In this document: piece after piece, positions 1 to 8,908 of the stretch | Numbering within the stretch: position 1 is the first letter of the stretch | How the letters are laid out: the number at the start of each line of letters is the position of its first letter | From: Paenibacillus solani | GTDB taxonomy: Bacteria > Bacillota > Bacilli > Paenibacillales > Paenibacillaceae | Direction of reading: 5' to 3' | Length of the DNA: 64,000 nucleotides | NCBI RefSeq assembly: GCF_001277345.1 | Contig: NZ_LIUT01000001.1 | Span: forward strand, 2,813,699 to 2,877,698 | Translations under genes and position numbers: made by a program | Notes under the pieces: model-generated | Seen by the model: only the letters and a program-made list of their open reading frames with translations | Told to the model about the DNA's origin: nothing | Database searches by the model: none

Positions 1-746
1 GTTAACCAGTCCTGGTCTCCCTCCAGGCTCATACGCAGCAGCCAGTTCATGGACTCATTCACTATAAATGCTGCATTTTGACTTTCCCAGCTGGTTCCGT
101 TCCATATCGACAGCTGGAGTTCCCCCGAAGATACCTTGTTTTTCATACATTTTGCTAACGCGATTGAACCTTCTGCATCATCTGTTAACCTGGCCAGGCG
201 ATCACTGATATCCCCGCTATTCTGTTTGGACGCGGTAGTGTAAATATCTCCAAATTCCTTCCGGCTAAGCAATAAAGCCGGTATGTCCCCCCAGTTCTGC
301 TCGCTAAGAGCAAGATCTTTAACGAGTTGATCACAGGTTTCTTCAATCGTACCAAGTTCATTGAGCATATAACGCCGGTTGTCTTCGCCGCTTCTGCGCA
401 CTTGGATAACCCGTTCATCAGTTACATGCAGATATCCTTCAAACGCCGTATCCTGATTCTCATACTTCAACCAGCACGCACGCTCCGCCAGTCCAGCAAT
501 AGCCACTCTTGAGAAGACTTCGGGTGGGATCGACAATTCCCCACCATCTTCTTGAATTAAATATTGCTTGCTTAGGAGTGATTGCTTGGCTTTCTCCCAT
601 TCAACTGCGATTTCTTCAGTTAAATATCCGGCGAAAGGATCTTCCACACCAAGTAATCGGTCCGATCCGATAATTCCAGCCAAGAAGAAAAATTCCTTGT
701 CATCTAGTGTGATCGTCTCTTGTTTGGAAGCATGAATTGTCAACAT
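1..746 (-). CDS. Type VII secretion locus protein of unknown function (3' end outside window)
   Basis: The frame opens at ATG 746 behind a GGAGG-type site (about 751-760) and runs off the left edge, so at least 248 residues are visible. No signal peptide or membrane segment is seen. It looks like a soluble alpha/beta protein with an acidic N-terminal half and an 'ERVIQVRRSG' strand near residue 113. It follows the EssC gene by 16 bp, so it is co-transcribed with the type VII secretion genes. Size and layout faintly recall EspG-like ESX chaperones, but that is a guess; I recognise no diagnostic motif. Confidence 0.7.
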   Translation of the reverse strand, partial: MLTIHASKQETITLDDKEFFFLAGIIGSDRLLGVEDPFAGYLTEEIAVEWEKAKQSLLSKQYLIQEDGGELSIPPEVFSRVAIAGLAERACWLKYENQDTAFEGYLHVTDERVIQVRRSGEDNRRYMLNELGTIEETCDQLVKDLALSEQNWGDIPALLLSRKEFGDIYTTASKQNSGDISDRLARLTDDAEGSIALAKCMKNKVSSGELQLSIWNGTSWESQNAAFIVNESMNWLLRMSLEGDQDWL

Positions 747-762
747 TATGAGCCACCTCCCC

Positions 763-3700
763 TCAAACTACAACATGCCATCGGTCGCGAATTTCTGTGA
801 CCCATTTCTGGGCATTCCACTCGTCGTCAAACGGAACTGCGCCTTTTATTCTGGAAAATTTACGTTTTACGTAGTACCCTTGTCCCGGAGGAAGTATTTT
901 TAGGCCTCCTGGACTATTGGAAGATTCAGAAAAAGGAATCCTGAAGAACGATAAATCGTTGGAGTCCAAAGTTCCGAATAAAAATCCGTTCTGTGCAGCC
1001 TTGATATCCGTAAACCAGTCGACACCAAATGTCGGGAAATCGGCCGGCACACCGGCAACTACCACATGTACGCCGCGATCCCTTCCTTGTCTGACAATCG
1101 CTGAAAGCTGATCCTTAACCGTAAAATCCGTAAGCTGCTTGCTTAAAACATCAGCATCGTCAATCATAAGCAGAATCGCCGGTTCCAGACTATCCTTCGT
1201 ACGAACCTGAACCCGTTCATAAAGAGTCGAAATCAGCGGTGCCAAATCCTCCTCATTCTCGGCATGTCCACGAACGTGAGGGAGATGGTTCATCCGACTC
1301 AGTCCGCTGCTCCCATAACGCGTGTCTACCGTGTAAATCTCCAGCTGATCAGGCGAATTGTGGTAAGCAAGTGATAACATCCAGCTTAGAAGGAATGAAG
1401 TTTTACCGCCTTCCATTGGACTCGCCACAATAAAGTGCGGCCCATCATCCAAATGAATGGAAAAAGGCGATAGATCATCTGTCATCACGCCAACAGGGAC
1501 CTCATAGTTCGCTCTGCCTGAATCTCCGCAGGCTTTTGGTTTGGATGCCTCAAGCAATACGTGAAGTGGTATCCTATCCGGCAGTGATTCAATACTAGGA
1601 GCTGTAATACCGTGCCAAGCTTCATGATAAGCGCGAATCTTTTCGCGAAGCGAAGCAGAACGGTCCCCCTCCTCCAGCCCGGGAGCCGGCAATGCTGTCT
1701 GGAATTCAAGCGGAGGAACCTGCCCCTTCACCAGTCCTCTTCCCGGAGGAAGTTGACTCGGTGCCTTAGAAGGACGTCCAACAGCATAATAATAATCTGC
1801 CGGATCAGCAAGCTCAAACGTAACAGCCTGTGAGATATTGCTACGTACCTTCTCGAACATATCCGAAATCCGATTCGCCGTAATGATGAACGTTATCCCC
1901 AGACTGCCGCCTTCACGGAGCAGATATTCCAGAATTTCGTTCTCATCCGGATAAGTATTGCGGAAGTTAAGATAACCGTCAATAATAACCACGTATTGCG
2001 GCACAGGTTCACTGCTCCCACGTCTGTAGGAAGCAACCGTCTTGACTCCTGCTTCAGCGATCATGTCCTTACGGACTGCAGCTGTTTTGGTCAGGAAGCG
2101 GAATAAGCGCTTGATACGATCCTCTTCCTCAGCATTCATGACGCCCCCGATATGGGGCAGCCCGGCAAAGTCACGCATCATTCGGCCCATGTCCACGATA
2201 TAGCCATGCCATAGATCCGGATTGTACCGGTTAACCAGCGACATCAGCATGGTTTGAATAAAGGTGGTCTTGCCAAGTCCAGGCATTCCATACACGGCCC
2301 AATGCCCTTGTTCCAAATTAAGCATCAGCGGCCTTTGACACTGATTCGGCAGATCATCCACCATTCCCACATATGAAATCAATGTTGACTCGAAGGAGCC
2401 TGGAATCCCCTGCCCGCTATCAGGCTGTACACTGCCCAGATCCAGCGTCTCCGGAAGAGGCGGGAGCCATGGACCTTGAAGTCTCTCTATGCCTAGTTGC
2501 TTTGCTGTCTCGGCTAAATGATCGATAAACACCTGCAGCTGCTTGGGCACTTCAAGATGTGCCCCTAATGAAGGAGTAGATGCAAGCAGCGGCTCCGTCT
2601 TCCCGTTGATTCGGAGCTCGCGAACAACGACTGCTCCAGGGGTATCCTTCTCTTCGATGTAAGGTGCACCGCTCCAGGCAAACTGCATCTCCTCAAACAC
2701 TTCATCACTGCCTACCTGGAAGTAGCCTCTCCCCGGCTTGTTAATCCAGGCAGCATTTGGAATCTTCAACATGTCACGGCTATCGCCTTCGCTTTGTACC
2801 CGAAGACAGATTCGAAAGCGAGAGTTGCTCCAGATCTTATCGTCAACAACTCCTGCCGGCTTCTGCGTAGCAAGAATCAGATGGACGCCTAACGTCCTTC
2901 CGATGGCTGCAATGCTGATCAATTCATCCATGAATTCCGGCTGGTCTTTCTTCAGCTGGGCGAATTCATCAATAATAATGACCAGATGAGGAAGCGGCTC
3001 CCCGTGCCGGTTGCGTAGGAGTTTGTAATACTCGTCAATATGCTGCAGATTCCCGGCATCGTTTAGTATTTTCTGGCGCCTTACAAGCTCCGCCTTGAGC
3101 GACACCTTGGCCCGCTCGATCAGATTATTATCCAGATTGGTTATGGTACCTACAACATGCGGCAAGTTTACGAACGTATTGGACATGCCGCCGCCCTTAT
3201 AGTCAATAAGCATAAATGCCAGGTCATGTGGATGGAATTCGGATGCCAGCGAGGCAACAATCGATTGAATGACCTCACTTTTCCCGGAACCCGTTGTTCC
3301 CGCGATTAACCCGTGAGGCCCATGACCCTGACGCTCTATTTTATCATGGAGATTCAAATTAATCTTTTTACCACCTGCACGCACGCCCATGGGTACGGGT
3401 AATGATTCAGGATACCGGTTTTGCTGCCAGCGTCTGCACACATCCAAATCGTCGATTCTTTGAATATCCATCATCTCGAAGAGTGCCAACACACTTGGAA
3501 TATCGGATGCGGAGGATCGCTTCAGTCGGATGGGGGCCATATACCGTGCCAACGCCTCAACCTGATCCCTGCTAATATGATGGGATTGGAAGGATTGCTT
3601 GGAAATAGAACCATCCGGCTTCTTAATCGTGTAAGCTGCCTGTTCACGCTCCACCTCGATGATAAGCTGACAATGCATCGGCAAGCTTTCCTTGCGGTCT

Positions 3701-4749
3701 GACAAAATGATCGTGACAGCATCAGTCGCTTCGGCATCCTCCAGCAGCAGCGGCAGCAGCGGCTCTTCCTCGATTAATTGAGCAGCAGATAGAATCACGA
3801 CATAAGCAGGCGTTTCAATTGTTTTCTTCCCATGTTCGGAGCGATTGTTTTTACGCCGGTATAAATGGGTAAATATTTCATCTGCAAGCTGATGAGCATG
3901 GCTTCGGCGATCAGCAAGATAACGGCTGGAACGATCATCATCCCATACATGGGGAAGCCAGCGCAGCCATTGCCACTCGCTTGCTTCCTTCTCTTCATAG
4001 AATGCAGCGATCTTCACTTCATCAGGAGAATGTCTAACCGTTGTCTGTGCCATCATGACACGCAGCATATTCAGCACATGCTCTCTCCCGCCTACTATTC
4101 CAATCACTTTGGATTCGAACAAAGGCAAAGCAATCGAAGCGTCTTCCACCGTCTGAAATTCGGAAGATAACAGTTCGGCGGCCTCAATCAGAGGGTCCTT
4201 GTCGTACCCGTCCGCACGGGGAGGCTTCACATGGATGTGGAAGGGGACTTGCCCATGGCCCACGGAGATTTCCAGAAAATCCTTATCTTCGGGAGAACGC
4301 TCCCACAGATTACTGCTCCGATTCTTTACGATGTTGTAGCACACATTCGGATCACCATGGATGTCAAACAGGATGTGGACTTGATCCTCCTGCCGCTCCT
4401 TCAGTTCTTCACGATGCAAATCCAGCTGAGCCCTATACTTCTCATTTCGTTGGGCCATTTTCTTCTCATAGGTCTTCTTGTTGCTTAGATACATGAAGAA
4501 AGGCAGTGTATAGGATGTCAGCATCATAAAGATGGAGAGAATAAAAAAATTGTTACCCCTCCCCATTTTACCGCTCATGCTCATATAGACATAAAAACCA
4601 ATCGTCACTGCCGTCATAATCACCGGAATAATGATGGCAATCATCGAAAACGACGGTTTGCTCGGCTCGGTTGGAGGTCTCAGAATCTCCATTTCTTCAT
4701 TCGGCAAAGCCGGTCTTATTCGTGGAGAACGTTGATATAACACGTTCAT
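763..4749 (-). CDS. essC: Type VII secretion FtsK/SpoIIIE-family ATPase, EssC/EccC type
   Basis: This is the membrane motor that drives WXG100-family substrates through the type VII (Ess/Yuk) secretion machine. The 1328 residues show an N-terminal RSPRIRP...LRPP segment and two transmembrane helices (about 34-57 and 66-88). Three P-loop domains follow: GTTGSGKSE near 480 with Walker B IIIDE near 596, GMPGLGKTT near 821, and a degenerate ASPMEGGKT near 1111 with MIDDAD near 1196. Only the first domain keeps both Walker A and the catalytic acidic pair, as is usual in this family. The tandem FHA domains of Staphylococcus EssC and Bacillus YukBA are absent, and the N-terminus instead resembles actinobacterial EccC. 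It lies in an operon with an EsaB-like gene upstream and an unknown gene downstream. Family assignment is secure. Confidence 0.95.
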   Translation of the reverse strand: MNVLYQRSPRIRPALPNEEMEILRPPTEPSKPSFSMIAIIIPVIMTAVTIGFYVYMSMSGKMGRGNNFFILSIFMMLTSYTLPFFMYLSNKKTYEKKMAQRNEKYRAQLDLHREELKERQEDQVHILFDIHGDPNVCYNIVKNRSSNLWERSPEDKDFLEISVGHGQVPFHIHVKPPRADGYDKDPLIEAAELLSSEFQTVEDASIALPLFESKVIGIVGGREHVLNMLRVMMAQTTVRHSPDEVKIAAFYEEKEASEWQWLRWLPHVWDDDRSSRYLADRRSHAHQLADEIFTHLYRRKNNRSEHGKKTIETPAYVVILSAAQLIEEEPLLPLLLEDAEATDAVTIILSDRKESLPMHCQLIIEVEREQAAYTIKKPDGSISKQSFQSHHISRDQVEALARYMAPIRLKRSSASDIPSVLALFEMMDIQRIDDLDVCRRWQQNRYPESLPVPMGVRAGGKKINLNLHDKIERQGHGPHGLIAGTTGSGKSEVIQSIVASLASEFHPHDLAFMLIDYKGGGMSNTFVNLPHVVGTITNLDNNLIERAKVSLKAELVRRQKILNDAGNLQHIDEYYKLLRNRHGEPLPHLVIIIDEFAQLKKDQPEFMDELISIAAIGRTLGVHLILATQKPAGVVDDKIWSNSRFRICLRVQSEGDSRDMLKIPNAAWINKPGRGYFQVGSDEVFEEMQFAWSGAPYIEEKDTPGAVVVRELRINGKTEPLLASTPSLGAHLEVPKQLQVFIDHLAETAKQLGIERLQGPWLPPLPETLDLGSVQPDSGQGIPGSFESTLISYVGMVDDLPNQCQRPLMLNLEQGHWAVYGMPGLGKTTFIQTMLMSLVNRYNPDLWHGYIVDMGRMMRDFAGLPHIGGVMNAEEEDRIKRLFRFLTKTAAVRKDMIAEAGVKTVASYRRGSSEPVPQYVVIIDGYLNFRNTYPDENEILEYLLREGGSLGITFIITANRISDMFEKVRSNISQAVTFELADPADYYYAVGRPSKAPSQLPPGRGLVKGQVPPLEFQTALPAPGLEEGDRSASLREKIRAYHEAWHGITAPSIESLPDRIPLHVLLEASKPKACGDSGRANYEVPVGVMTDDLSPFSIHLDDGPHFIVASPMEGGKTSFLLSWMLSLAYHNSPDQLEIYTVDTRYGSSGLSRMNHLPHVRGHAENEEDLAPLISTLYERVQVRTKDSLEPAILLMIDDADVLSKQLTDFTVKDQLSAIVRQGRDRGVHVVVAGVPADFPTFGVDWFTDIKAAQNGFLFGTLDSNDLSFFRIPFSESSNSPGGLKILPPGQGYYVKRKFSRIKGAVPFDDEWNAQKWVTEIRDRWHVVV

Positions 4750-4837
4750 ATTTACTTCCTCCTAATCCAGGGCATCTGAAAAGTACCATTATGTATATTG
4801 CTGTTTCAATTAAAACCAATGGGTTACTTACCCAATT

Positions 4838-5149
4838 TCAACTTTCTTGAAACAACAATCTTCTGCCATAGACAGGAGCCTCTTCTGTTGCCGTTGAGAA
4901 TGCACGCTGCAAACGAATATAGGAACCTTCTCTTAATCCGGCTTCAACAAGGCTTGACTGATCATTTACGGTAAACCACAAACCTTCCGGAAATTTTGCT
5001 TCTAATATATATTGAACACCTTCCCCTGAAGGCTCACGAAAAAGACGCAGTCCAAGCAGCTCATTCAGCCGTTCAACAGAGCATTCATCGGGTACGTCGA
5101 TATCAAACCAATCATCTTCATTCCGTCCGCTGATCACGGTGAGTATCAT
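4838..5149 (-). CDS. esaB: EsaB/YukD-like ubiquitin-fold type VII secretion protein
   Basis: A small soluble protein (103 residues) with the beta-grasp pattern of YukD/EsaB: an opening MILTVISG strand, a central helix SVERLNELLGLRLF and a closing SYIRLQRAF strand. Proteins of this kind are encoded beside EssC and are needed for, or modulate, type VII secretion in Firmicutes. ATG 5149 is preferred, because GGGGGAAGGCGG (5157-5168) sits at a good distance from it. The longer frame from TTG 5170 begins at or before that site. The first gene of the visible operon, it lies 88 bp before essC. Confidence 0.85.
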   Translation of the reverse strand: MILTVISGRNEDDWFDIDVPDECSVERLNELLGLRLFREPSGEGVQYILEAKFPEGLWFTVNDQSSLVEAGLREGSYIRLQRAFSTATEEAPVYGRRLLFQES

Positions 5150-5252
5150 CTGGTAACCGCCTTCCCCCAAATGTAATGTCTTATCTGTTTATTCCATATG
5201 CAATGCCTAAACACCTATTTCAATAGTTGCAAAAAATAGTTACATTATTGTA

Positions 5253-5282
5253 ATAATATCACCCTAGGGACGGTTCTGTCAA
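5253..5282 (-). promoter_or_regulatory. Sigma-A-type promoter for the type VII secretion operon
   Basis: On the minus strand TTGACA (5277-5282) and TATTAT (5253-5258) are separated by 18 bp and point into esaB. The implied leader is about 95 nt. A short palindrome TTACAttatTGTAA overlaps the expected transcription start (about 5240-5253) and could be a regulator site. The rest of the 365-bp gap between esaB and the divergent gene at 5515 shows only a TATAAT-like -10 at 5472-5477 for the plus strand. Confidence 0.6.
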
Positions 5283-5514
5283 TTTGTGTCATATTTCCTA
5301 TTTCCTATTTTTAAAGCATATCCATTGATTCGGAAGAACCATTTATGTGTTAATTATAGGGGAAATCCTCAATGTCCGCGGGTAAAATACCAGTGTTCAC
5401 AAAAATGTCACGCTCATAAAAAGTATGCTGATTAATTATATGAATTTAAGGTTATTTTAAGATTGGCAATTTATAATGCAAATATCATGAAAAATCTTTC
5501 GTGAGGTGATTGAT

Positions 5515-5754
5515 ATGAAAACTCTAATTATGTTCCAAAACAAACCGGTACCCGTTTACTTTACAACGGACAGCAAGCAGCCGGTGCAAAAGGTACTGAA
5601 ACTGCTAACCAGTGCGCTTGATAATAAAATTCAAACAGGCAAAAAGGCGCTGCAAAAATGCCTCAACTCCCTCATCAGCATTGAAATCGAGGGATCCGAG
5701 GCCATTCTCCACAGCAAAAGCGAAAACGATTCTCTTGCGCTATCTCTCTTTTAA
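5515..5754 (+). CDS. Small protein of unknown function
   Basis: A 79-residue ORF starting at ATG 5515 behind GAGGTGAT (5503-5510). The frame could extend to GTG 5506, but that would overlap the ribosome-binding site. The product is basic and soluble with two likely helices (residues about 22-45) and no signal peptide, cysteines or recognisable motif. It is divergent from the type VII secretion operon and stands alone. A weak AGGG/CCCT hairpin followed by eight T residues just after the stop (about 5755-5777) may terminate it. Confidence 0.6.
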   Translation: MKTLIMFQNKPVPVYFTTDSKQPVQKVLKLLTSALDNKIQTGKKALQKCLNSLISIEIEGSEAILHSKSENDSLALSLF

Positions 5755-5787
5755 TAGAGGGGTAGCCCTTTTTTTTGATTCAAGGCT

Positions 5788-5925
5788 TTATTGTAATCCA
5801 TAATGGCGCTCTTCGGCGAGCTGCGCTCTCTGAATTCGAATCTGGAACAACTTCAGCAGATTTCTCCGCGTTGTAACCTCCTGGCAATCGTATAACTTTC
5901 TTAATATGAACCGATCGATAGACAT
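5788..5925 (-). CDS. Small arginine-rich ORF, unknown
   Basis: A 45-codon frame from ATG 5925, preceded by GGAGGGA (about 5934-5940) at roughly 10 nt. The peptide is strongly basic (many Arg, several Gln) with a single cysteine and looks helical. It has no homologue I can name. Size and charge recall small regulator-type peptides of Bacilli such as the Fbp proteins, but the residues do not match anything I can recall. The good ribosome-binding site is the main support. The 275 bp between this start and the PadR gene holds AT-rich sequence with no other gene. Confidence 0.4.
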   Translation of the reverse strand: MSIDRFILRKLYDCQEVTTRRNLLKLFQIRIQRAQLAEERHYGLQ

Positions 5926-6200
5926 ACCGTACATCCCTCCATTTCCTCACTTGGGAAAAATGTCCTTATGTTCTGATAACTTCTATTAACCGTGCTTTTT
6001 CAGAATTAAACGAGACTGCCTTCCTTATACAAAGGTTCCCATGATTCGACCCTTTTTTTTGCAGCTCAATTATTCTTTAGTCAGTACCTTGCATTGATCA
6101 GTATTAAATGATATCTTAGTTATCGTAACCACTACTGAATATTAATTACTACCTGATGATTACCACATAATGATGGACCTAGGAAGGGAGGCACTACCGC

Positions 6201-6530
6201 ATGAATGTCAATATTCAATTTAAAAAAGGGGTTCTGGAACTATGCGTATTGGTGTTAATCCATCGAAAGGACCAATATGGCTACGAGCTGGCTCAAGCGG
6301 TATCCCGTCACATCGAAGTGGCCGAAGGTGCTTTGTACCCCCTCCTTCGCCGGCTTGTTAATGAAGGTTACTGCACCACCTACCTCCAGGAATCGAATGA
6401 AGGCCCGCCTCGTAAATATTATAAGCTGACTGCCAGCGGCGTGACTTATATGAAATCTATGGTAAAGGAATGGCAAACTTTTGTGAGCAATGTAACCAAT
6501 CTGATTGAGGAAGGGGATTTATATGAATAA
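6201..6530 (+). CDS. PadR-family transcriptional regulator
   Basis: This 109-residue protein has the PadR winged helix. Its KGVLELCVL opening helix leads to GYELAQAVSRH, the recognition segment EGALYPLLRRLVNEGYCTTY, and a wing with GPPRKYYKLTASG, followed by one C-terminal helix. PadR proteins of this class repress neighbouring genes and respond to small molecules or envelope stress. GGAAGGGAGG sits 8-17 nt before ATG 6201. The next gene starts 8 bp before this one ends, so the two are translationally coupled. It probably controls its own three-gene operon. Confidence 0.92.
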   Translation: MNVNIQFKKGVLELCVLVLIHRKDQYGYELAQAVSRHIEVAEGALYPLLRRLVNEGYCTTYLQESNEGPPRKYYKLTASGVTYMKSMVKEWQTFVSNVTNLIEEGDLYE

Positions 6531-7080
6531 GAAACAGTTTATTGCTATTTTGGAATCGCGTCTTTCGGTGCTTCCCCTGGAGGAAGGCCGGGAATTCATA
6601 GAGGAAGTGGAGACCCATTTTGATATTGGCATACAGAATGGGCGTACCGAGCAGGAAATCGCCCGGGAACTTGGTGATCCTTTTGAAATGGCCAAGGAAG
6701 CGCTAGGTGATCGGTATGTGGATATGGAAACACCTTCGCAGTCAGCCATGAAAAAGACGTCAACCTTCAGCAAATATGCGATTGGAACGGGATTGTTCTT
6801 CTGCGCCTTGGTTGCTATTCCTTTTCTTGCTGCACTATGGTCAGGCGGTGTCGCCATTGCATTGGGATCGCTAGTTACGATCCTTAGCCCTGTATTTGTA
6901 CTGCTTGATTATATGGTTAACGGGACGTTTTATCCAGCCAAACTGTTCCTGTCCATCTCCTTGATCGGAATCGGGATTTTCCTCGGGTATGCCACACGAT
7001 CCGTTCTGGTTGGATTGATATCGTTAACCTCGAAATACTCCAAATGGAATTCTCGTATGGTGAAAGGTCGTGAAGTGTAG
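6523..7080 (+). CDS. HAAS-domain (DUF1700) membrane protein
   Basis: About 185 residues. The N-terminal 75 form the helical HAAS domain, with the typical KKQFIAILESRLSVLPLEEG opening and GRTEQEIARELGDP. Two or three hydrophobic helices follow (about residues 90-125 and 135-165). ATG 6523 is chosen because GAGGAAGGGG precedes it; an upstream TTG at 6505 overlaps that site. The gene overlaps padR and is followed by a DUF4097 gene. This trio is widespread in Firmicutes, where the HAAS protein is thought to act as a membrane signalling partner of the PadR repressor; the mechanism is inferred. Confidence 0.88.
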   Translation: MNKKQFIAILESRLSVLPLEEGREFIEEVETHFDIGIQNGRTEQEIARELGDPFEMAKEALGDRYVDMETPSQSAMKKTSTFSKYAIGTGLFFCALVAIPFLAALWSGGVAIALGSLVTILSPVFVLLDYMVNGTFYPAKLFLSISLIGIGIFLGYATRSVLVGLISLTSKYSKWNSRMVKGREV

Positions 7081-7949
7081 TGAAACGGAAATGGTTGTTC
7101 AGTTTGGCTATTGCACTTATATTCATAGGAATTATCGGCATGGCAGCGAACAAGTTCAAATTCGGAGAAGAGCTTATCAGCTACCAGAACAGATGGGACC
7201 TCCCAGATTCGGGCAGCTTGAAAAAGATCAAAATAATCAGTGATGCGAAAATGAACTTCGTCTTTGAAGACAGCAGCGAATCTGAAGGTTATATTGCTAT
7301 CGACGGTACATTGGAACCAAAGCAGGTCGAGATTCTTCAAGCTTTTAGTCCATCTGGCAGTGCAATCGATTTGGATCTGACGCTGCCTGATTCGATCCAG
7401 TTTATGAGCGTGGGCTTTCGTTCCCCGAAAGGCAAAGTCACCATCGCCCTCCCTTCCGGGACGAAGCTTGACGAACTCGAATTATCCACGTTATCTGACA
7501 ACATCCATGTTAGCGGGGCATCCTCCAAGACGGTTTCCATCTCCGCCAAGTCAGGAAACATTGATATGAGCGGTATACGAGCTGAGCAATTAAATGCAGA
7601 AACCTATTCGGGCCATATTCGCGGCTCTGATATCAAAGCCTCCACCCGGGTGATCAACTTATCCGGTAATGTTGTAATGAAAGATCTGGAAGGACCTTCG
7701 GACATTGAGGTCACTTCCGGCAATGTGAATGTAGGCCTGCTGGGCGTCTCTTCCGTTAATATTCTGAGCAGATCCGGCAACGTGAAAGTGCAGCCCGACC
7801 CGTCTTTCCGAGGTTTCTATGACCTTAAGTCATGGACCGGATCCATATCCGCGCCCGAGTCGCTGAAAGAAACAACCGATACCATTCAAGTGCAAGCATA
7901 CTCTGGTAATATCCATATCGTGCAGGCTAACGCGGTTGACAAACGATAG
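7080..7949 (+). CDS. DUF4097 beta-helix protein, membrane-anchored
   Basis: Start GTG 7080 shares its G with the TAG stop of the HAAS gene. The 289 residues begin with one hydrophobic anchor (about 5-25). The rest is a run of short beta-strand repeats of the form S-G-N-hydrophobic (SGNIDMSG, SGHIRGSD, SGNVVMKD, SGNVNVGL, SGNVKVQP, SGNIHIVQ), which is the right-handed beta-helix pattern of DUF4097/'adhesin-like' proteins. The likely location is the outer face of the membrane. It is the last gene of the PadR-HAAS-DUF4097 operon. Its biochemical role is unknown. Confidence 0.85.
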   Translation: MKRKWLFSLAIALIFIGIIGMAANKFKFGEELISYQNRWDLPDSGSLKKIKIISDAKMNFVFEDSSESEGYIAIDGTLEPKQVEILQAFSPSGSAIDLDLTLPDSIQFMSVGFRSPKGKVTIALPSGTKLDELELSTLSDNIHVSGASSKTVSISAKSGNIDMSGIRAEQLNAETYSGHIRGSDIKASTRVINLSGNVVMKDLEGPSDIEVTSGNVNVGLLGVSSVNILSRSGNVKVQPDPSFRGFYDLKSWTGSISAPESLKETTDTIQVQAYSGNIHIVQANAVDKR

Positions 7950-7963
7950 AAATGAAATATACT
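7936..7963 (+). promoter_or_regulatory. Probable promoter of azoR
   Basis: TTGACA (7936-7941) lies in the last codons of the DUF4097 gene. TATACT (7958-7963) follows after 16 bp and lies 43 bp before the azoreductase ATG, suggesting that azoR is transcribed on its own. Confidence 0.5.
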
Positions 7964-8006
7964 ATAAATTATAAAGTAAACTACACATCAAGGGGAGTTC
8001 TCATAC

Positions 8007-8633
8007 ATGTCTAATGTACTATTCGTTAAAGCAAACAACAGAGCAATCGAGCAATCGGTAAGCGTGAAGATGTATCATGAATTTTTGGAATCTTTCAAGG
8101 CAGCTCATCCAGAAGATCAAATCACGGAGCTGGATCTCTTCGCCGAGAACCTTCCTTATTATGACAGCACAGCTATCAATGGCATGTTCAAAGCAGCCAA
8201 GGGATTCGAAGCTACTCCTGAAGAACAAGCGGCTGCTGCTAATGTCACTAAATATATAGACCAGTTCCTTGCTGCAGATAAGATTGTGTTCGCTTTCCCA
8301 TTGTGGAACATGACCGTACCTGCTGTCCTGCATACGTATATCGACTACCTGAACCAAGCGGGAAGAACATTTAAGTATACACCGGAAGGCGTTGTTGGCC
8401 TTGTAACCGGCAAAAAAGTGATCATCCTGAATGCGCGCGGCGGTAACTACTCCGAGGGACCAATGGCAGCTGCAGAAATGGCCGTCAACTTCGTAATGGG
8501 CAATCTTCGTCAGTGGGGTGTACAGGATATCGAGACATTGATCATTGAAGGCCATAACCAATTGCCACATGAAGCGGATACGATTATTTCGAAGGGCCTC
8601 GAGCTTGTTAAAAAGGCTGCTGCCAGCTTCTAA
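8007..8633 (+). CDS. azoR: FMN-dependent NADH-azoreductase
   Basis: A 208-residue flavodoxin-like protein of the AzoR/NQO family, which reduces quinones and azo compounds by two-electron transfer from NAD(P)H using bound FMN. Visible family features are the opening SNVLFVKANNR strand and loop, FAFPLWNMTVPAVLHTYIDYL (FMN-contact motif PLWNMTVP near residue 95-102), and the NARGGNYSEGP loop near 142-152. Length matches the family. ATG 8007 has AAGGGGAG upstream. It is monocistronic, with its own promoter and terminator. Such enzymes usually defend against quinone and thiol stress, but the exact substrate cannot be read. Confidence 0.92.
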   Translation: MSNVLFVKANNRAIEQSVSVKMYHEFLESFKAAHPEDQITELDLFAENLPYYDSTAINGMFKAAKGFEATPEEQAAAANVTKYIDQFLAADKIVFAFPLWNMTVPAVLHTYIDYLNQAGRTFKYTPEGVVGLVTGKKVIILNARGGNYSEGPMAAAEMAVNFVMGNLRQWGVQDIETLIIEGHNQLPHEADTIISKGLELVKKAAASF

Positions 8634-8670
8634 ACAGCAATTCTTATATAAAACTTGGATCATTATAGAT

Positions 8671-8710
8671 AAGCCACCTCCACTATTTAGACAAGGGGGG
8701 TGGCTTTTTA
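8671..8710 (+). terminator. Intrinsic terminator of azoR
   Basis: AAGCCACCTCC pairs with GGGGGTGGCTT across a loop of about 9 nt and is followed by TTTTTA. Confidence 0.8.
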
Positions 8711-8908
8711 CTTGTAAAGCTGTCGCTCCTTCACCGTCCATCCTTTTGTATTGTGGACTGCCCGTCCCTTTTCAGGGCTTCTTCCTGTTCGTTTCACTTT
8801 GCGGGACCTGGATTTATCCGTATATTTACTGTAGGATTATTAGTGCTTATAGTTAGCTAATATTATGACAGAAGCATTGACACAATGCTGACCTTAAGGA
8901 GGATCACC

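Noticed and set aside
8019..8741. A 240-codon frame on the minus strand opposite azoR
   Set aside because: Antisense to a well-supported gene, crosses its terminator and has no site before its start.
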